Under the pieces are notes generated by a model that saw only the letters and a list, made by a program, of their open reading frames with translations, did no database searches and was not told the DNA's origin. Position numbers and translations under genes: made by a program. DNA of 64,000 bases from Parazoarcus communis SWub3 = DSM 12120. Its GTDB lineage: Bacteria > Pseudomonadota > Gammaproteobacteria > Burkholderiales > Rhodocyclaceae. The stretch is from assembly GCF_003226565.1 (NCBI RefSeq), contig NZ_QKOE01000009.1:1-64000 (forward strand). Direction: 5' to 3'. Shown here one piece after another: positions 37,816 to 47,477 of this stretch; the first letter of the stretch is position 1; every line of letters starts with the position of its first letter.

Positions 37816-38013
37816 GGCCGGGACTCCCCGTAAGGGCCGAGAACAGAATTACCAAAGTCCGGGCCTCAGTGCCCAGGGCGATACCGATTGGCTAGTGGCG
37901 TAGCGCTTCGATGAAACCTGGCCGTGGGCAAGCGCGAGCTTGATCAAGGCCGCTCGGTTCCTGCTAAGCAACGCCGTCAAGGCGTTCGCCGGGCGCTTAC
38001 AGCGTTTCTCAAC
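37816..38013. other. Intergenic stretch with possible gene remnant
   Basis: About 200 bases separate the toxin from the diguanylate cyclase. One plus frame reads RFDETWPWASASLIKAAR and then FLLSNAVKAFAGRLQRFSTQ without a start, preceded by a stop. It may be a decayed coding fragment, but I recognise no family. No terminator-like hairpin with a T-run is obvious. Confidence 0.3.
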
Positions 38014-39984
38014 TCAGGCCTCGTGCGTGTCTGCATGAACGCAGATGCAGCCCTGACCTGATGACTTTGCCCGATACATTGCAGTGTCGGCATCGCGGAT
38101 GAGTTGATTCGGTTCGCGAGCGCTGCCGCAAAAGGTCGCGATGCCAATGCTCGGCGTGGTCTGGTGAGTGAGTTCGCCCAGGGTGTAAGGTGCGCTCAAC
38201 GCCTCGCGGAGTTTGTTGGCGATGGTGTATGCCATTTTTGTTGCCGCATCTGCTGCGTTGCCCAGGTTTTCGAGAATCACGACGAACTCGTCGCCGCCGA
38301 GACGGGCGACGGTGTCGTCCTGTCGCACGGTTTCTGTCAAACGCCGGGCAATGGCCTTGAGCAGGGCATCACCGGCTTCGTGCCCGGCGCTGTCATTCAA
38401 GGCCTTGAACTTGTCGAGATCGATGAACAGTACCGCACCGTGCTGCCTGCTGCGGGCGCTGCTGGCGATGGCCTGATGCAGTCGGTCGTACAGCAAGCGG
38501 CGATTGGGCAGTGCGGTCAGCGGATCATAGAAGGCAAGATCACGGATCGCATTTTCGGCCAGTTTCTGTTCCGTGCTGTCGAGTATGACTCCGTCAATGA
38601 ACGTTGGGTTGCCTTGATCATCGTAGCTTGCGCGACCGCGTTCACTGACCCATTTCGTTTCGCCAGTCCGCGTCCGGATGCGGTATTCAACCTCATAGGC
38701 CGTTCGGGCCGCAAAGGCCGCGGCCAGGACTTCCTGAACGTGTTCGAGGTCTTCCTGCTGGATCAGTTTGCCGAACGTCTGTTCTCCACGAATGAAGCTG
38801 CCGGCGGCGAACCCGGTCAAGGTTTCCACGCCTGCGCTGACATGAATGAAGCGCCACGGGATGCCTGGTTCGCAACGAAAGACGGTGCCTGGTACGTTTT
38901 CGACCAGGGTCTGGTATCGGGCCAGGCTGTCGGTCAAGGCGGCCGCGGCGATGCGCATCCTGCGGCGATGGCGTGCGCTGGTGTACATCACCGTGAACAG
39001 CAGCACATTCAACAAGGTGCCGGCAGTCAGCAGTATTTGAGGCTGTATGGTGCGGGTGGCCTCTTCATACTGCTCGCGGCTATGGAAGCGGAGCACCCAG
39101 CGCCGACCACTGATCTCCATCGGTGATTCGAGGGTGTAACGCGCATCGCGGACCTGTGCTTGCGACGAAAACAGCAGATTTTCAGGCGCGACGGCGTCGT
39201 CATAGACTTCCAGATTCACATCCTGGTCGACCTCGGCGAAGATGCCCCGCATCAGATCGTGTGCTCGAAACGGGGAATAAACGAAGCCAACCAGCGCTGC
39301 CCTGCGTTGGGCGACCGTGTCGGTGGGGGCGCCGTTGCGATAGACGGCAAGGTAGATCAGAAAGCCGGGCTGCACATCCTTGCCGGTCTCCTGCACCAGG
39401 GTGACCTTTGCCGACAGTGCTGGATTACCCGTGTCCCGGGCGCGCTCCATTGCCTCGCGACGTATCGGTTCGGCGTACATGTCGTACCCGAAGGCCCGCT
39501 GGTTGCGGGCGTCGAAAGGCTCCAGGTACAGGATGCTGGAGTAAAGCTCGCGGTCGCCGGCGGGGTGGATGTCGTAGCCTGGAAAGCCGGTTGTGCGGAT
39601 CTGCGTGACATGGCTGGCAAGCGAGGATCTTGGCACCATCAAGGTGAAGCCGGTGCCCTGTATGCCGGGCAGGGTCTGCTCAAGGGCCAGCAGCGCGACG
39701 TACTGGCGCCATTCGTCTACGGTGACGTCATCGCTGGCAGCGAAAAGTGCCCGTCCTCCTCGCAGCACCTGTTCGTAGGCCTGGATCCGGTTGAGCAGAG
39801 TCAGTTTTTCCTTGTCGACGCGATAGGCAAAACGATCTTGCGCACGTTGATGGAAAGTGGTTTCGGAGTAATGCCAAAGAGCAAGGGTCAGTATCAGGCC
39901 GAGCACCAGCGCCAGGTAGGCGAGTGAGGTGCTTTCGGAAGGGCGCAGTGACCCCGCGTGGGCGCTGATTTCCGGGCTGGACAC
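38014..39984 (-). CDS. CHASE-PAS-GGDEF diguanylate cyclase
   Basis: The 656-residue membrane sensor has a first transmembrane helix at about residues 20-40, a periplasmic CHASE domain (about 80-300, with GGRALFAASDDVTVDEWRQYV), and a second helix near 320-340. A PAS domain follows (about 355-480, ending EQKLAENAIRDLAFYD), then a C-terminal GGDEF domain. The active site is RLGGDEFVVILE, with an RxxD inhibitory site (RQDD) five residues before GGDEF. It therefore should make cyclic di-GMP and be feedback inhibited. No EAL domain is attached. A pilZ gene lies about 6 kb away but is not linked by operon. Confidence 0.93.
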   Translation of the reverse strand: MSSPEISAHAGSLRPSESTSLAYLALVLGLILTLALWHYSETTFHQRAQDRFAYRVDKEKLTLLNRIQAYEQVLRGGRALFAASDDVTVDEWRQYVALLALEQTLPGIQGTGFTLMVPRSSLASHVTQIRTTGFPGYDIHPAGDRELYSSILYLEPFDARNQRAFGYDMYAEPIRREAMERARDTGNPALSAKVTLVQETGKDVQPGFLIYLAVYRNGAPTDTVAQRRAALVGFVYSPFRAHDLMRGIFAEVDQDVNLEVYDDAVAPENLLFSSQAQVRDARYTLESPMEISGRRWVLRFHSREQYEEATRTIQPQILLTAGTLLNVLLFTVMYTSARHRRRMRIAAAALTDSLARYQTLVENVPGTVFRCEPGIPWRFIHVSAGVETLTGFAAGSFIRGEQTFGKLIQQEDLEHVQEVLAAAFAARTAYEVEYRIRTRTGETKWVSERGRASYDDQGNPTFIDGVILDSTEQKLAENAIRDLAFYDPLTALPNRRLLYDRLHQAIASSARSRQHGAVLFIDLDKFKALNDSAGHEAGDALLKAIARRLTETVRQDDTVARLGGDEFVVILENLGNAADAATKMAYTIANKLREALSAPYTLGELTHQTTPSIGIATFCGSAREPNQLIRDADTAMYRAKSSGQGCICVHADTHEA

Positions 39985-40011
39985 TTTGCTTCCCTGCGAG
40001 TCCTGTATTGA

Positions 40012-40557
<546 letters not shown>

Positions 40558-40564
40558 GCGGATC

Positions 40565-41050
40565 ATGCTCCTGATTGTCGATCTCGGTAACCAGTCGATG
40601 ACCTTGCATGATGAGGCGGGTACCTGTATTCGCCGCTACCGGGTGTCCACGGCAAGGAATGGGCCGGGTGAACGCAGCGGCAGCGAGTGCACACCGCGTG
40701 GCTTGCACCGGATCCGCGCCAGGATCGGTGGCGGCGCGGCAGCGGGGACCGTGTTTCGTGGGCGTCGCCCGACCGGCGAAATCTGGTCGCCGGCGTTTGC
40801 GGCAGCCCATCCCGGGCGGGACTGGATCCTGTCGCGCATCCTGTGGTTGTGTGGAGAGCAGGTTGGGCTGAATCGGGGAGGCGAAGTGGATTCGATGCGG
40901 CGCTACATCTACCTGCATGGTACGGGCGATGACCAACCCATGGGGGTGCCCTTGTCGCATGGTTGTATCCGGATGCGCAACCGCGACATCATCGAACTGT
41001 TTGATCTGGTGCCGGCAGGCACCTTTGTGGATATCCGGGAGCACACATGA
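40565..41050 (+). CDS. L,D-transpeptidase (YkuD family) without signal peptide
   Basis: The 161-residue product consists essentially of a YkuD catalytic domain. The active motif is YIYLHGTGDDQPMGVPLSHGCIRMRNRDI with the conserved His and nucleophilic Cys. These enzymes crosslink peptidoglycan or attach proteins to it. The sequence starts directly at the first strand (MLLIVDLGNQSMTLHD), without a hydrophobic leader, so export by Sec is not evident. Many betaproteobacterial relatives have the same layout. Its stop overlaps the GNAT start by four bases. Confidence 0.88.
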   Translation: MLLIVDLGNQSMTLHDEAGTCIRRYRVSTARNGPGERSGSECTPRGLHRIRARIGGGAAAGTVFRGRRPTGEIWSPAFAAAHPGRDWILSRILWLCGEQVGLNRGGEVDSMRRYIYLHGTGDDQPMGVPLSHGCIRMRNRDIIELFDLVPAGTFVDIREHT

Positions 41051-41475
41051 TCACCATCGAAATTCACGATTGGCAGACTGCAGCTACGTGGGCAATGCCT
41101 TTGCGAGAGCAGGTGTTCGTCGTCGAACAGGGTGTTCCTGCCGAGCTGGAGCTCGACGAATTTGACCCTCTGTCCCGTCATGCGCTGGCACTGACCGAGG
41201 CGGGTGAGGTGGTGGGCACCGGGCGCCTGCTGCCCGATGGGCACGTTGGTCGCATGGCAGTTGCTGCGGAATGGCGAGGTCGCGGTGTGGGTGGGCAGGT
41301 GCTGCAGGCACTGCTTGCGGAAGCGGCCAACCGAGGCATGGAGATGACGATCTTGAATGCCCAGGTTGATGCGGTCGGCTTCTATCAACGCTACGGTTTT
41401 GTGGCCGAGGACGAAGTGTTCATGGAGGCGGGGATTCCACATCGGGTGATGCGTCGACAGCATAGCGGTGCGTGA
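41047..41475 (+). CDS. GNAT-family N-acetyltransferase
   Basis: The 142-residue protein has the acetyl-CoA binding motif in GRMAVAAEWRGRGVGGQVLQALL and the C-terminal AVGFYQRYGFVAEDEVFMEAGIPH of ElaA/YjcF-like GNATs. The substrate is unknown. It begins in an ATGA overlap with the transpeptidase gene. Its last 56 bases overlap the end of the convergent NRDE gene. Confidence 0.88.
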   Translation: MITIEIHDWQTAATWAMPLREQVFVVEQGVPAELELDEFDPLSRHALALTEAGEVVGTGRLLPDGHVGRMAVAAEWRGRGVGGQVLQALLAEAANRGMEMTILNAQVDAVGFYQRYGFVAEDEVFMEAGIPHRVMRRQHSGA

Positions 41476-42211
41476 CTTCGCCAGCCGGCCTGCCACTTGA
41501 ATCCCACGTCCACTCCGTGAAGCAGACGGTACCTTGCACGTCCCGGGTGATCAGGCTGGAACAGCGGGTGCCGTAGCCCGGTGCTGCGATGAAGGCAGGC
41601 GAGAGCCAGCGCTCCCATTCCAGGCTGACCCCGGTGGAGGGCAGCTCGGCGTCTGTAGCGGCCGTGGTGTCGCGTAGCAAGTTCAGAACCGGTGCCCGAT
41701 CGGGAAGGTGATGCAAAGCCTCCGATAGTGCGGCACGGGCTCGCTCGACTTTGGGCCAGCTGGAGTCGAGCAGGTGATTGGACAGGCCGTAGATGCCAGG
41801 CCCGAGCAACTGGATGGTGTTTGTCGTGCTTTCGTGTATGCCCAGGTTGATACCGTCGCTGAGCAGTAGATTGAAACCGGCGTAGTCGGCACTGCGCGTG
41901 GCGATACTTTGCAGCGTGGCCTGGGTGTCGCTGGCTGCCTGCAGGGCGTCCCTGACCAGCGCACCGCGCGAGGGGGCGCCTTCGCGTCGCTGGCTGGGGT
42001 CGCGGTAATTGGTCAGGGCGGCGAAACGACCGTTTCGACTCAAGCCCATCCACGTTCCCCCCGCTTCCAGATCACGTCCGGCGAGCAGGTCAGGGGCGTC
42101 GGTCCACCAGTGCGCCGGACTGGCCGGACGCGCAAGAAACTCGTCACGATTGGCTGCGACGACCAATGGGTAGTCCGGGTGAAGCTGCCACGCAAGAACG
42201 ATCAGGCACAT
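41420..42211 (-). CDS. NRDE (TANGO2-like) family protein
   Basis: The 263-residue product begins MCLIVLAWQLHPDYPLVVAANRDEFLARP, giving the NRDE family its name. An N-terminal Cys after Met resembles Ntn hydrolases. The middle has GRDLEAGGTWMGLSRNGRFAALTNYRDP, also a family signature. The cellular function in bacteria is not settled; the human homologue TANGO2 affects lipid and haem handling. It starts ten bases inside the end of DUF4936, so the ygfZ-DUF4936-NRDE genes are probably one operon. Confidence 0.9.
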   Translation of the reverse strand: MCLIVLAWQLHPDYPLVVAANRDEFLARPASPAHWWTDAPDLLAGRDLEAGGTWMGLSRNGRFAALTNYRDPSQRREGAPSRGALVRDALQAASDTQATLQSIATRSADYAGFNLLLSDGINLGIHESTTNTIQLLGPGIYGLSNHLLDSSWPKVERARAALSEALHHLPDRAPVLNLLRDTTAATDAELPSTGVSLEWERWLSPAFIAAPGYGTRCSSLITRDVQGTVCFTEWTWDSSGRPAGEVTHRYAVDASPDVESPPP

Positions 42212-42510
42212 TCGATGAAGGTCTCGATATGGCGTTGGTTGCCATCGGCCAGCAGGAGCGGCAGACCGGCACGTTCGACTTCCTCGTTCAGTGCTTGCAT
42301 GAAGGCCACCGGGTCCGGCGCAGGTGGGTAGACCTCCATCCACGTGGTGCCAGCATCCTCGCGGACGAATAGCCGGCCCTGAATGCCGGTCCGATGGGCA
42401 AGCGAGGCCTGCATGCTGCGCACGCGGGCCTTAACGCCAGACGCGTCCAGGCCCGCGTTGACCTTGTAGTAAATGAAAAGGTGGGACAAGGCCGGGCGTG
42501 CTACCTGCAT
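42202..42510 (-). CDS. DUF4936 protein
   Basis: The 102-residue product matches the small betaproteobacterial DUF4936 family: SHLFIYYKVNAGLDASGVKARVRSMQASL and then GTTWMEVYPPAPDPVAFMQAL. It looks like a single ferredoxin-like alpha/beta domain. Function is unknown. The ATG at 42510 lies seven bases after the ygfZ stop. The NRDE gene overlaps its end. Confidence 0.8.
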   Translation of the reverse strand: MQVARPALSHLFIYYKVNAGLDASGVKARVRSMQASLAHRTGIQGRLFVREDAGTTWMEVYPPAPDPVAFMQALNEEVERAGLPLLLADGNQRHIETFIECA

Positions 42511-42517
42511 GCGAACC

Positions 42518-43528
42518 TCAGGCCAGTGCGTATGGCAGTCCGAGCAAGTCTGCCGGAGGGCCATCAGGCGCACCGACATGAATTTCGCCCGCTTCCGCAC
42601 AACTGGTCTGCAGGACAGCCAGCGCCTCGAAGCTGCCATCGCTCAAGCGGGCAATATTGACAAGCTTGCCCGCAGACTGGTCGCCAAATGCCGGCGAATA
42701 CAGGTCCGTACCTGCTGCCGCGGAGCACCCTGCAGGCAGGGCAATCCGGTACATCCGCTTCTTGACCTTGCCCAGGTGCTGCGTACGGGCAACGATTTCC
42801 TGCCCGGGATAGCATCCTTTCTTGAAGCTGACGCCGCCGATCAGTTCGTAGTTGAGCATCTGGGCAACGAATTCTTCCTGAGTGGCCAGGGTTACCAGCG
42901 GCAGGCCGGCACGAATCATCGCGAGTTGCCACGCATGTGTGCCAGCCGGCGCCGCGCCAGCAGTGTCAAGGCTGCCGAATACGCTTGCAGCCTGTTCGGC
43001 CCCCACCACAACAACGTAGTTGTTTGCGTCGAGCGAGAGCACCTGGATGCCTTTGGCCGCAGCAACACTGCGCAAGCCTTCCGGCACGGGAAGGCCGGCT
43101 TGCTGGAGCGCGGCGGCCGCACGGGGGCCCGTCACGCCGATCAGTGCGCGCTCGGCAGACAGATCGCCAAGCTTGACCTTGCTACGCAGGATGTACATCG
43201 ACAATTTCTTGTGCAGGGCGGGCAGGATGTCTGCCGAGATGATCAGGTCGTGACCTTCTCCTTCACGCCATAGCAGGATGCTGGCCAGCATCCTGCCTTT
43301 CGGGCTGTTGAAGCTGTTGAGCTGCAACTCGGCTTCGCCGAGCTTGTTGACGTCATTTGAAAACAGATTGTGCAGATAGGGCGCGGAGTCCGGCCCCACG
43401 CTCTGCAGCATGCCCAGGTGGGTCAGCGGAACGGCCAGGGTTTCAGCAGCGGCTTCGTTGGGAAAGGAAATGATGCCATTGTCGAGCGTGGCACCTTGAT
43501 TGGCGAGAAAGTCGGTCCAGGCAGTCAT
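42518..43528 (-). CDS. ygfZ: Iron-sulfur cluster repair/assembly protein YgfZ
   Basis: YgfZ uses folate to support the assembly or repair of certain Fe-S enzymes. The 336-residue product has the diagnostic motif KKGCYPGQEIVAR with the essential Cys. Upstream it has LLHNLFSNDVNKL-like folate-fold sequence (PYLHNLFSNDVNKLGEAELQLNSFNSPKGRML). It is divergent from mltG, the typical arrangement. A perfect TATAAT lies on the minus strand at 43578-43573, about 45 bases upstream of the ATG. Confidence 0.95.
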   Translation of the reverse strand: MTAWTDFLANQGATLDNGIISFPNEAAAETLAVPLTHLGMLQSVGPDSAPYLHNLFSNDVNKLGEAELQLNSFNSPKGRMLASILLWREGEGHDLIISADILPALHKKLSMYILRSKVKLGDLSAERALIGVTGPRAAAALQQAGLPVPEGLRSVAAAKGIQVLSLDANNYVVVVGAEQAASVFGSLDTAGAAPAGTHAWQLAMIRAGLPLVTLATQEEFVAQMLNYELIGGVSFKKGCYPGQEIVARTQHLGKVKKRMYRIALPAGCSAAAGTDLYSPAFGDQSAGKLVNIARLSDGSFEALAVLQTSCAEAGEIHVGAPDGPPADLLGLPYALA

Positions 43529-43659
43529 GATCGTATCGGTTCGTGAAGGGGCGTCGGTTGACGTGTTGCAGTATTATAGGGCCCCGCCGCTGTCTGACTG
43601 CCTCCATTGATCGCCTTCGGGGTGACGGGGCGTTTTGAGTGGCAAGAAACCGGTTGTCG

Positions 43660-44661
43660 ATGAAGAAAGTCCTTTTCTCCCTGTTGGTCATGGTGCTGCT
43701 GGCGTCTGGTGTCGTCTCGGCTGCCGCGTGGTGGTATGCAAACCGTCCGCTTCCATTGTCTCAGCCTGTGGTTGACTTCACCGTGGAGCGGGGGGCCAAC
43801 ATGCGCCAGGCTGCGCAGGCCATCGCGCTTGCTGGGGTCGGTGTGGAGCCGCAACTGCTTTACTGGCTGGCCCGCATCCAGGGCAAGGCGGCCATGATCA
43901 AGGCGGGCAGCTATGAGGTTGGACCAGGCATCACCGTGCAGGGGTTGATCCTGAAGCTGTCTTCCGGGGATGTTTCGCAGGGCGAGCTTCTGTTTCCCGA
44001 AGGCTGGACCTTTCGTCAGATCCGGGCCGCAATCGAGGCTCATCCTGATCTGAACCCCGACACGGCTGGCCTGACCGAGGCCGAGATCCTGGCCCGGATC
44101 GGTGCGACGGCGAGCCACCCGGAAGGTCTGTTCTTTCCCGATACATATCTGTTTGACAAGCGCTCCAGCGCGCTCGCCCTGCTCGCACGTGCGCATCATT
44201 CGATGCAGCAGAAGCTCGACGAAGTCTGGGCTGAGCGTGATCCGGCGCTACCGCTGACGTCGGCTTACGAACTGCTGATTCTGGCCTCCATCGTCGAGAA
44301 GGAGACCGGCCGCCCGGAGGACCGTGGCCTGGTGGCATCGGTCTTTACCAATCGGTTGCGTATCGGCATGCGCCTACAGACCGATCCCACGGTGATCTAT
44401 GGCCTGGGGGATCGGTACGATGGACGTTTGCGCCGAATCCATCTCGAGACCGATCACCCCTGGAATACCTACACCCGTGCCGGGCTTCCGCCGACCCCTA
44501 TCGCCATACCGGGGCTGGCCTCATTGCGTGCGGCGGTCAAACCCGAGAAGTCCGATTTCCTGTATTTCGTCGCGCGTGGCGACGGGTCGAGTCAGTTTTC
44601 GCGCAACCTCGACGAACACAATCGCGCGGTCAATCGATACATTCGTGGAGGCGGCAGTTGA
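43660..44661 (+). CDS. mltG: Endolytic murein transglycosylase MltG
   Basis: MltG cuts nascent glycan strands in the inner membrane. The 333-residue product has one N-terminal membrane helix ([21 protein letters not shown]), a LysM-like region and the YceG catalytic core. The catalytic Glu is in [29 protein letters not shown], and [19 protein letters not shown] follows. The ATG at 43660 is preferred, although an in-frame GTG at 43639 would add seven residues. The tmk start overlaps its stop. Confidence 0.94.
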   Translation: MKKVLFSLLVMVLLASGVVSAAAWWYANRPLPLSQPVVDFTVERGANMRQAAQAIALAGVGVEPQLLYWLARIQGKAAMIKAGSYEVGPGITVQGLILKLSSGDVSQGELLFPEGWTFRQIRAAIEAHPDLNPDTAGLTEAEILARIGATASHPEGLFFPDTYLFDKRSSALALLARAHHSMQQKLDEVWAERDPALPLTSAYELLILASIVEKETGRPEDRGLVASVFTNRLRIGMRLQTDPTVIYGLGDRYDGRLRRIHLETDHPWNTYTRAGLPPTPIAIPGLASLRAAVKPEKSDFLYFVARGDGSSQFSRNLDEHNRAVNRYIRGGGS

Positions 44662-45290
44662 ATCAAACATCGGCAAGAGGCCGTTTCATTACTTTCGAAG
44701 GTATCGACGGTGCGGGCAAGAGCAGCCAGATCGAGGCTGTCGTATCCGTGCTGCGGGAGCGCGGGATAGCGGTCGAGCAGTCGCGCGAGCCTGGGGGGAC
44801 GCCGCTGGGTGAACGTCTGCGTGATTTGCTGCTGCACGAGCCGATGCATCTGGAGACTGAAGCGATGCTGATGTTCGCCGCACGTCGCGAACATGTCGCG
44901 CGTCTCATCGAGCCGGCCTTGTCTGCCGGGCGCTGGGTGGTATGCGATCGTTTTTCCGATGCGACCTTTGCCTACCAGGTCGGCGGTCGGGGATTGGATG
45001 CAGCCAAGTTCGATGTACTGGAGTCATGGGTGCATCCGGGTTTGCAGCCCGATCTTACGCTGCTGTTCGATTTGCCTCCGGAAGTGGCTGCGAGCCGGGT
45101 CCGCTCGACGGGCGTGAATCCAGACCGTTTCGAGCGCGAGCAGCGGGATTTCTTCGTCCGCGTGCGGGATGCCTATCTTGAGCGCGCGCACAGGGCGCCG
45201 CAGCGGATCCGCATCATTGACGCAGACCGCTCGCCCGAGCAGATTCGGGCGCAGATCGAGGCCATCGTGGCTGAGCGCTGGTTCGCATGA
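44658..45290 (+). CDS. tmk: Thymidylate kinase
   Basis: The 210-residue enzyme phosphorylates dTMP. It has the P-loop [17 protein letters not shown], the DR motif in [14 protein letters not shown], and a LID with [13 protein letters not shown]. The start is a TTG (44658) that overlaps the mltG stop, with GGAGG upstream. Such a rare start codon suggests translational coupling. Confidence 0.95.
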   Translation: MNQTSARGRFITFEGIDGAGKSSQIEAVVSVLRERGIAVEQSREPGGTPLGERLRDLLLHEPMHLETEAMLMFAARREHVARLIEPALSAGRWVVCDRFSDATFAYQVGGRGLDAAKFDVLESWVHPGLQPDLTLLFDLPPEVAASRVRSTGVNPDRFEREQRDFFVRVRDAYLERAHRAPQRIRIIDADRSPEQIRAQIEAIVAERWFA

Positions 45291-46336
45291 TCGCTCCTTG
45301 GCTGGAGTCTTACTGGCAGCGTCTGATCGACCTGGATCAGCGCCTGCCTCATGCGCTGCTGTTTGTTGGACCGCCGGGCTTGGGCAAGCGCGACCTGGTC
45401 GAGCATCTTGCCGCCCGGCTGTTGTGCGATACGCCTGCCGAGAATGGCGCGGCTTGTGGTCAATGTGCCGCCTGCCGATGGCGGCTGTCAGGCAATCACC
45501 CGGATCTGTACCGTGTCGTCCCAGCCTCTGCGCAGGATGCAGAGGAAGGGGATGAAGCAGCCCCCGCTGCAGAGTCCACAGCCAAGGCGAAGTCCAGCCA
45601 GATCCTGATTGACCAGATCCGTGAAATTCAGGACGCCCTTGCAGTGACCGGGCATCATGGCAGCCGCCGGGTCGTCATCATAGATCCGGCTGAAGCGATG
45701 AATGTGTTTACGGCCAACGCTTTACTGAAATTGCTCGAGGAGCCGCCTGCTGGCTGCAGCTTCCTGCTGGTTTCTTCGGCGCCACGTCGCTTGCTGCCGA
45801 CCATACGCAGCCGCTGTCAGCAGTGGGCGGTCGGACGGCCTGGTGCCAGGCTACTTGAGCAATGGCTGGCCGCGGAGGGCGCTGCACTGGCGCCCTTGCT
45901 GACGTTGTGCGGTGGCATGCCGATGGCAGCCAAACGTCTTGCCGAGCAGGGCGGGGCCGCCTGGCGCGACCGTTTCGTCAAGGACCTTGCTGCCGGTGGT
46001 TTCGATCCCCTGCGGCTTGCGGGTCAGTGGGAGAGTTGGTTGAAGTCCAAGGACGCGCTTGCCGGAGGCTTCAATCTGGTCATGCTGGTCGACTGGTTTC
46101 AACGTTGGGTCAGTGATCTGGCGGTATTCAAACTGGGTGGAGTGGTGCGTTTCTTCCCTGATCAGACTGCCGCCCTGTCTGACCTGGCTAAACGTGCCGA
46201 CGTGGCGGCACTGAGCAACTGTTACAATGAAACCCTGCAGATCAGGCGGGTGGTAACCCATCCGCTCAATCTCAGGTTGTTTCTAGAAGACATGCTGATG
46301 CGCTATGCGCGCGCCTTCAAAGGATCCCGCAATTGA
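45287..46336 (+). CDS. holB: DNA polymerase III delta' subunit
   Basis: The 349-residue clamp-loader subunit has [28 protein letters not shown], a zinc-binding Cys set ([19 protein letters not shown]), and the [15 protein letters not shown] and [14 protein letters not shown] boxes, the SRC motif being conserved. It overlaps tmk and pilZ by four bases on each side, in an operon seen in many betaproteobacteria. Confidence 0.95.
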   Translation: MIAPWLESYWQRLIDLDQRLPHALLFVGPPGLGKRDLVEHLAARLLCDTPAENGAACGQCAACRWRLSGNHPDLYRVVPASAQDAEEGDEAAPAAESTAKAKSSQILIDQIREIQDALAVTGHHGSRRVVIIDPAEAMNVFTANALLKLLEEPPAGCSFLLVSSAPRRLLPTIRSRCQQWAVGRPGARLLEQWLAAEGAALAPLLTLCGGMPMAAKRLAEQGGAAWRDRFVKDLAAGGFDPLRLAGQWESWLKSKDALAGGFNLVMLVDWFQRWVSDLAVFKLGGVVRFFPDQTAALSDLAKRADVAALSNCYNETLQIRRVVTHPLNLRLFLEDMLMRYARAFKGSRN

Positions 46337-46698
46337 GCGAAGCTGCCCGCCCGCAGGTTGCACGCCCCAGCGTGCTGTCGCTGAACATCAACTCCAAGTC
46401 GGCGCTGTACGCCGCCTATATGCCGTTCCTGAACAACGGCGGGATTTTCGTCCCGACGCCCAAGGCTTACAACCTGGGTGACGAAGTGTTCATGCTGCTG
46501 CAGTTGATGGATGACCCCACCAAGCATCCGGTTGCCGGCACGGTTGTCTGGTTGACACCGCAAGGGGCGCAGGGTGGAAAGGCGGCGGGCATTGGTGTGC
46601 AGTTTTCTGCCGATGAGGCGGGCACAGCCCTGCGTCATCGCATCGAGCAGGTTCTGGCGGGGCACCTCGGCTCCAGTCGTCCCACCCACACACTCTGA
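46333..46698 (+). CDS. pilZ: PilZ domain protein
   Basis: The 121-residue protein matches the type IV pilus PilZ group, including VLSLNINSKSALYAAYMPFLNNGGIFVPTPKAYNLGDEVFMLLQLMDD. The RxxxR c-di-GMP signature is absent, as in P. aeruginosa PilZ itself, so it probably works in pilus assembly through PilB/FimX-like partners rather than as a receptor. The start is TTG at 46333, overlapping the holB stop by four bases. Confidence 0.92.
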   Translation: MSEAARPQVARPSVLSLNINSKSALYAAYMPFLNNGGIFVPTPKAYNLGDEVFMLLQLMDDPTKHPVAGTVVWLTPQGAQGGKAAGIGVQFSADEAGTALRHRIEQVLAGHLGSSRPTHTL

Positions 46699-46706
46699 AT
46701 ACGCGG

Positions 46707-47477
46707 ATGTTTGTCGATTCACACTGCCACCTTGATTTCCCGGATCTCGCCGAACGTGAGCCCCAGTTGCTGGACAACATGCAGGCGGCCAATGTTGGGC
46801 AGGCCCTGTGCATCAGCGTCAAGCTCGAGGATTTCCCACGCGTGCGTGCGCTGGCCGAACGCCATGCCAATCTCTGGGCCTCGGTGGGGGTGCATCCCGA
46901 CAACGCCGATTGCGAAGAGCCGGACGTCGACCGCTTGCTTGCGCTTGCCGATCACCCGCGTGTGGTGGCGATCGGTGAGACCGGGCTGGACTATTATTGG
47001 CACAAGGACGCGCCGGAATGGCAGCGGGCGCGTTTCCGGACCCATATCCGTGCTGCGCGTAGCTGCGGCAAACCCTTGATTGTGCATACCCGAAGCGCAG
47101 CGGCAGATACCATTCGACTGCTGCAGGAAGAAGGCGCTGCCGAGTGCGGCGGCGTGATGCACTGCTTTACCGAATCGCGGGAAGTCGCTGAAGCCGCACT
47201 GGCGCTGGGTTTCTATATCTCTTTTTCGGGGATCGTCACCTTTCGTAACGCCCGCGAACTGAAGGACGTGGCATCTTGGGTGCCGCTGGACCGCCTGCTG
47301 ATCGAGACTGACGCGCCGTATCTGGCGCCGGTGCCGCATCGGGGCAGGACCAATGAACCCGCCTGGGTCGTTCATGTGGCAGAAGAGATCGCGCGCTTGC
47401 GCGATGTTCCGCTGGATGTCATCGAGCAGGCGACCACCGAGAACTTCTTCCGTCTCTTCCGCCATGCTCAGCCCTGA
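46707..47477 (+). CDS. TatD-family metal-dependent hydrolase
   Basis: The 256-residue TIM-barrel hydrolase opens MFVDSHCHLDFPDL with the metal His pair. It has IGETGLDYYW, FRTHIRAARSCGKPLIVHTRSA and LIETDAPYLAPVPHRGRTNEPAWV. Family members are 3'-5' DNA/RNA exonucleases or D-aminoacyl-tRNA related hydrolases. The holB-pilZ-tatD neighbourhood corresponds to the E. coli ycfH position. It lies eight bases after pilZ. Confidence 0.93.
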   Translation: MFVDSHCHLDFPDLAEREPQLLDNMQAANVGQALCISVKLEDFPRVRALAERHANLWASVGVHPDNADCEEPDVDRLLALADHPRVVAIGETGLDYYWHKDAPEWQRARFRTHIRAARSCGKPLIVHTRSAAADTIRLLQEEGAAECGGVMHCFTESREVAEAALALGFYISFSGIVTFRNARELKDVASWVPLDRLLIETDAPYLAPVPHRGRTNEPAWVVHVAEEIARLRDVPLDVIEQATTENFFRLFRHAQP

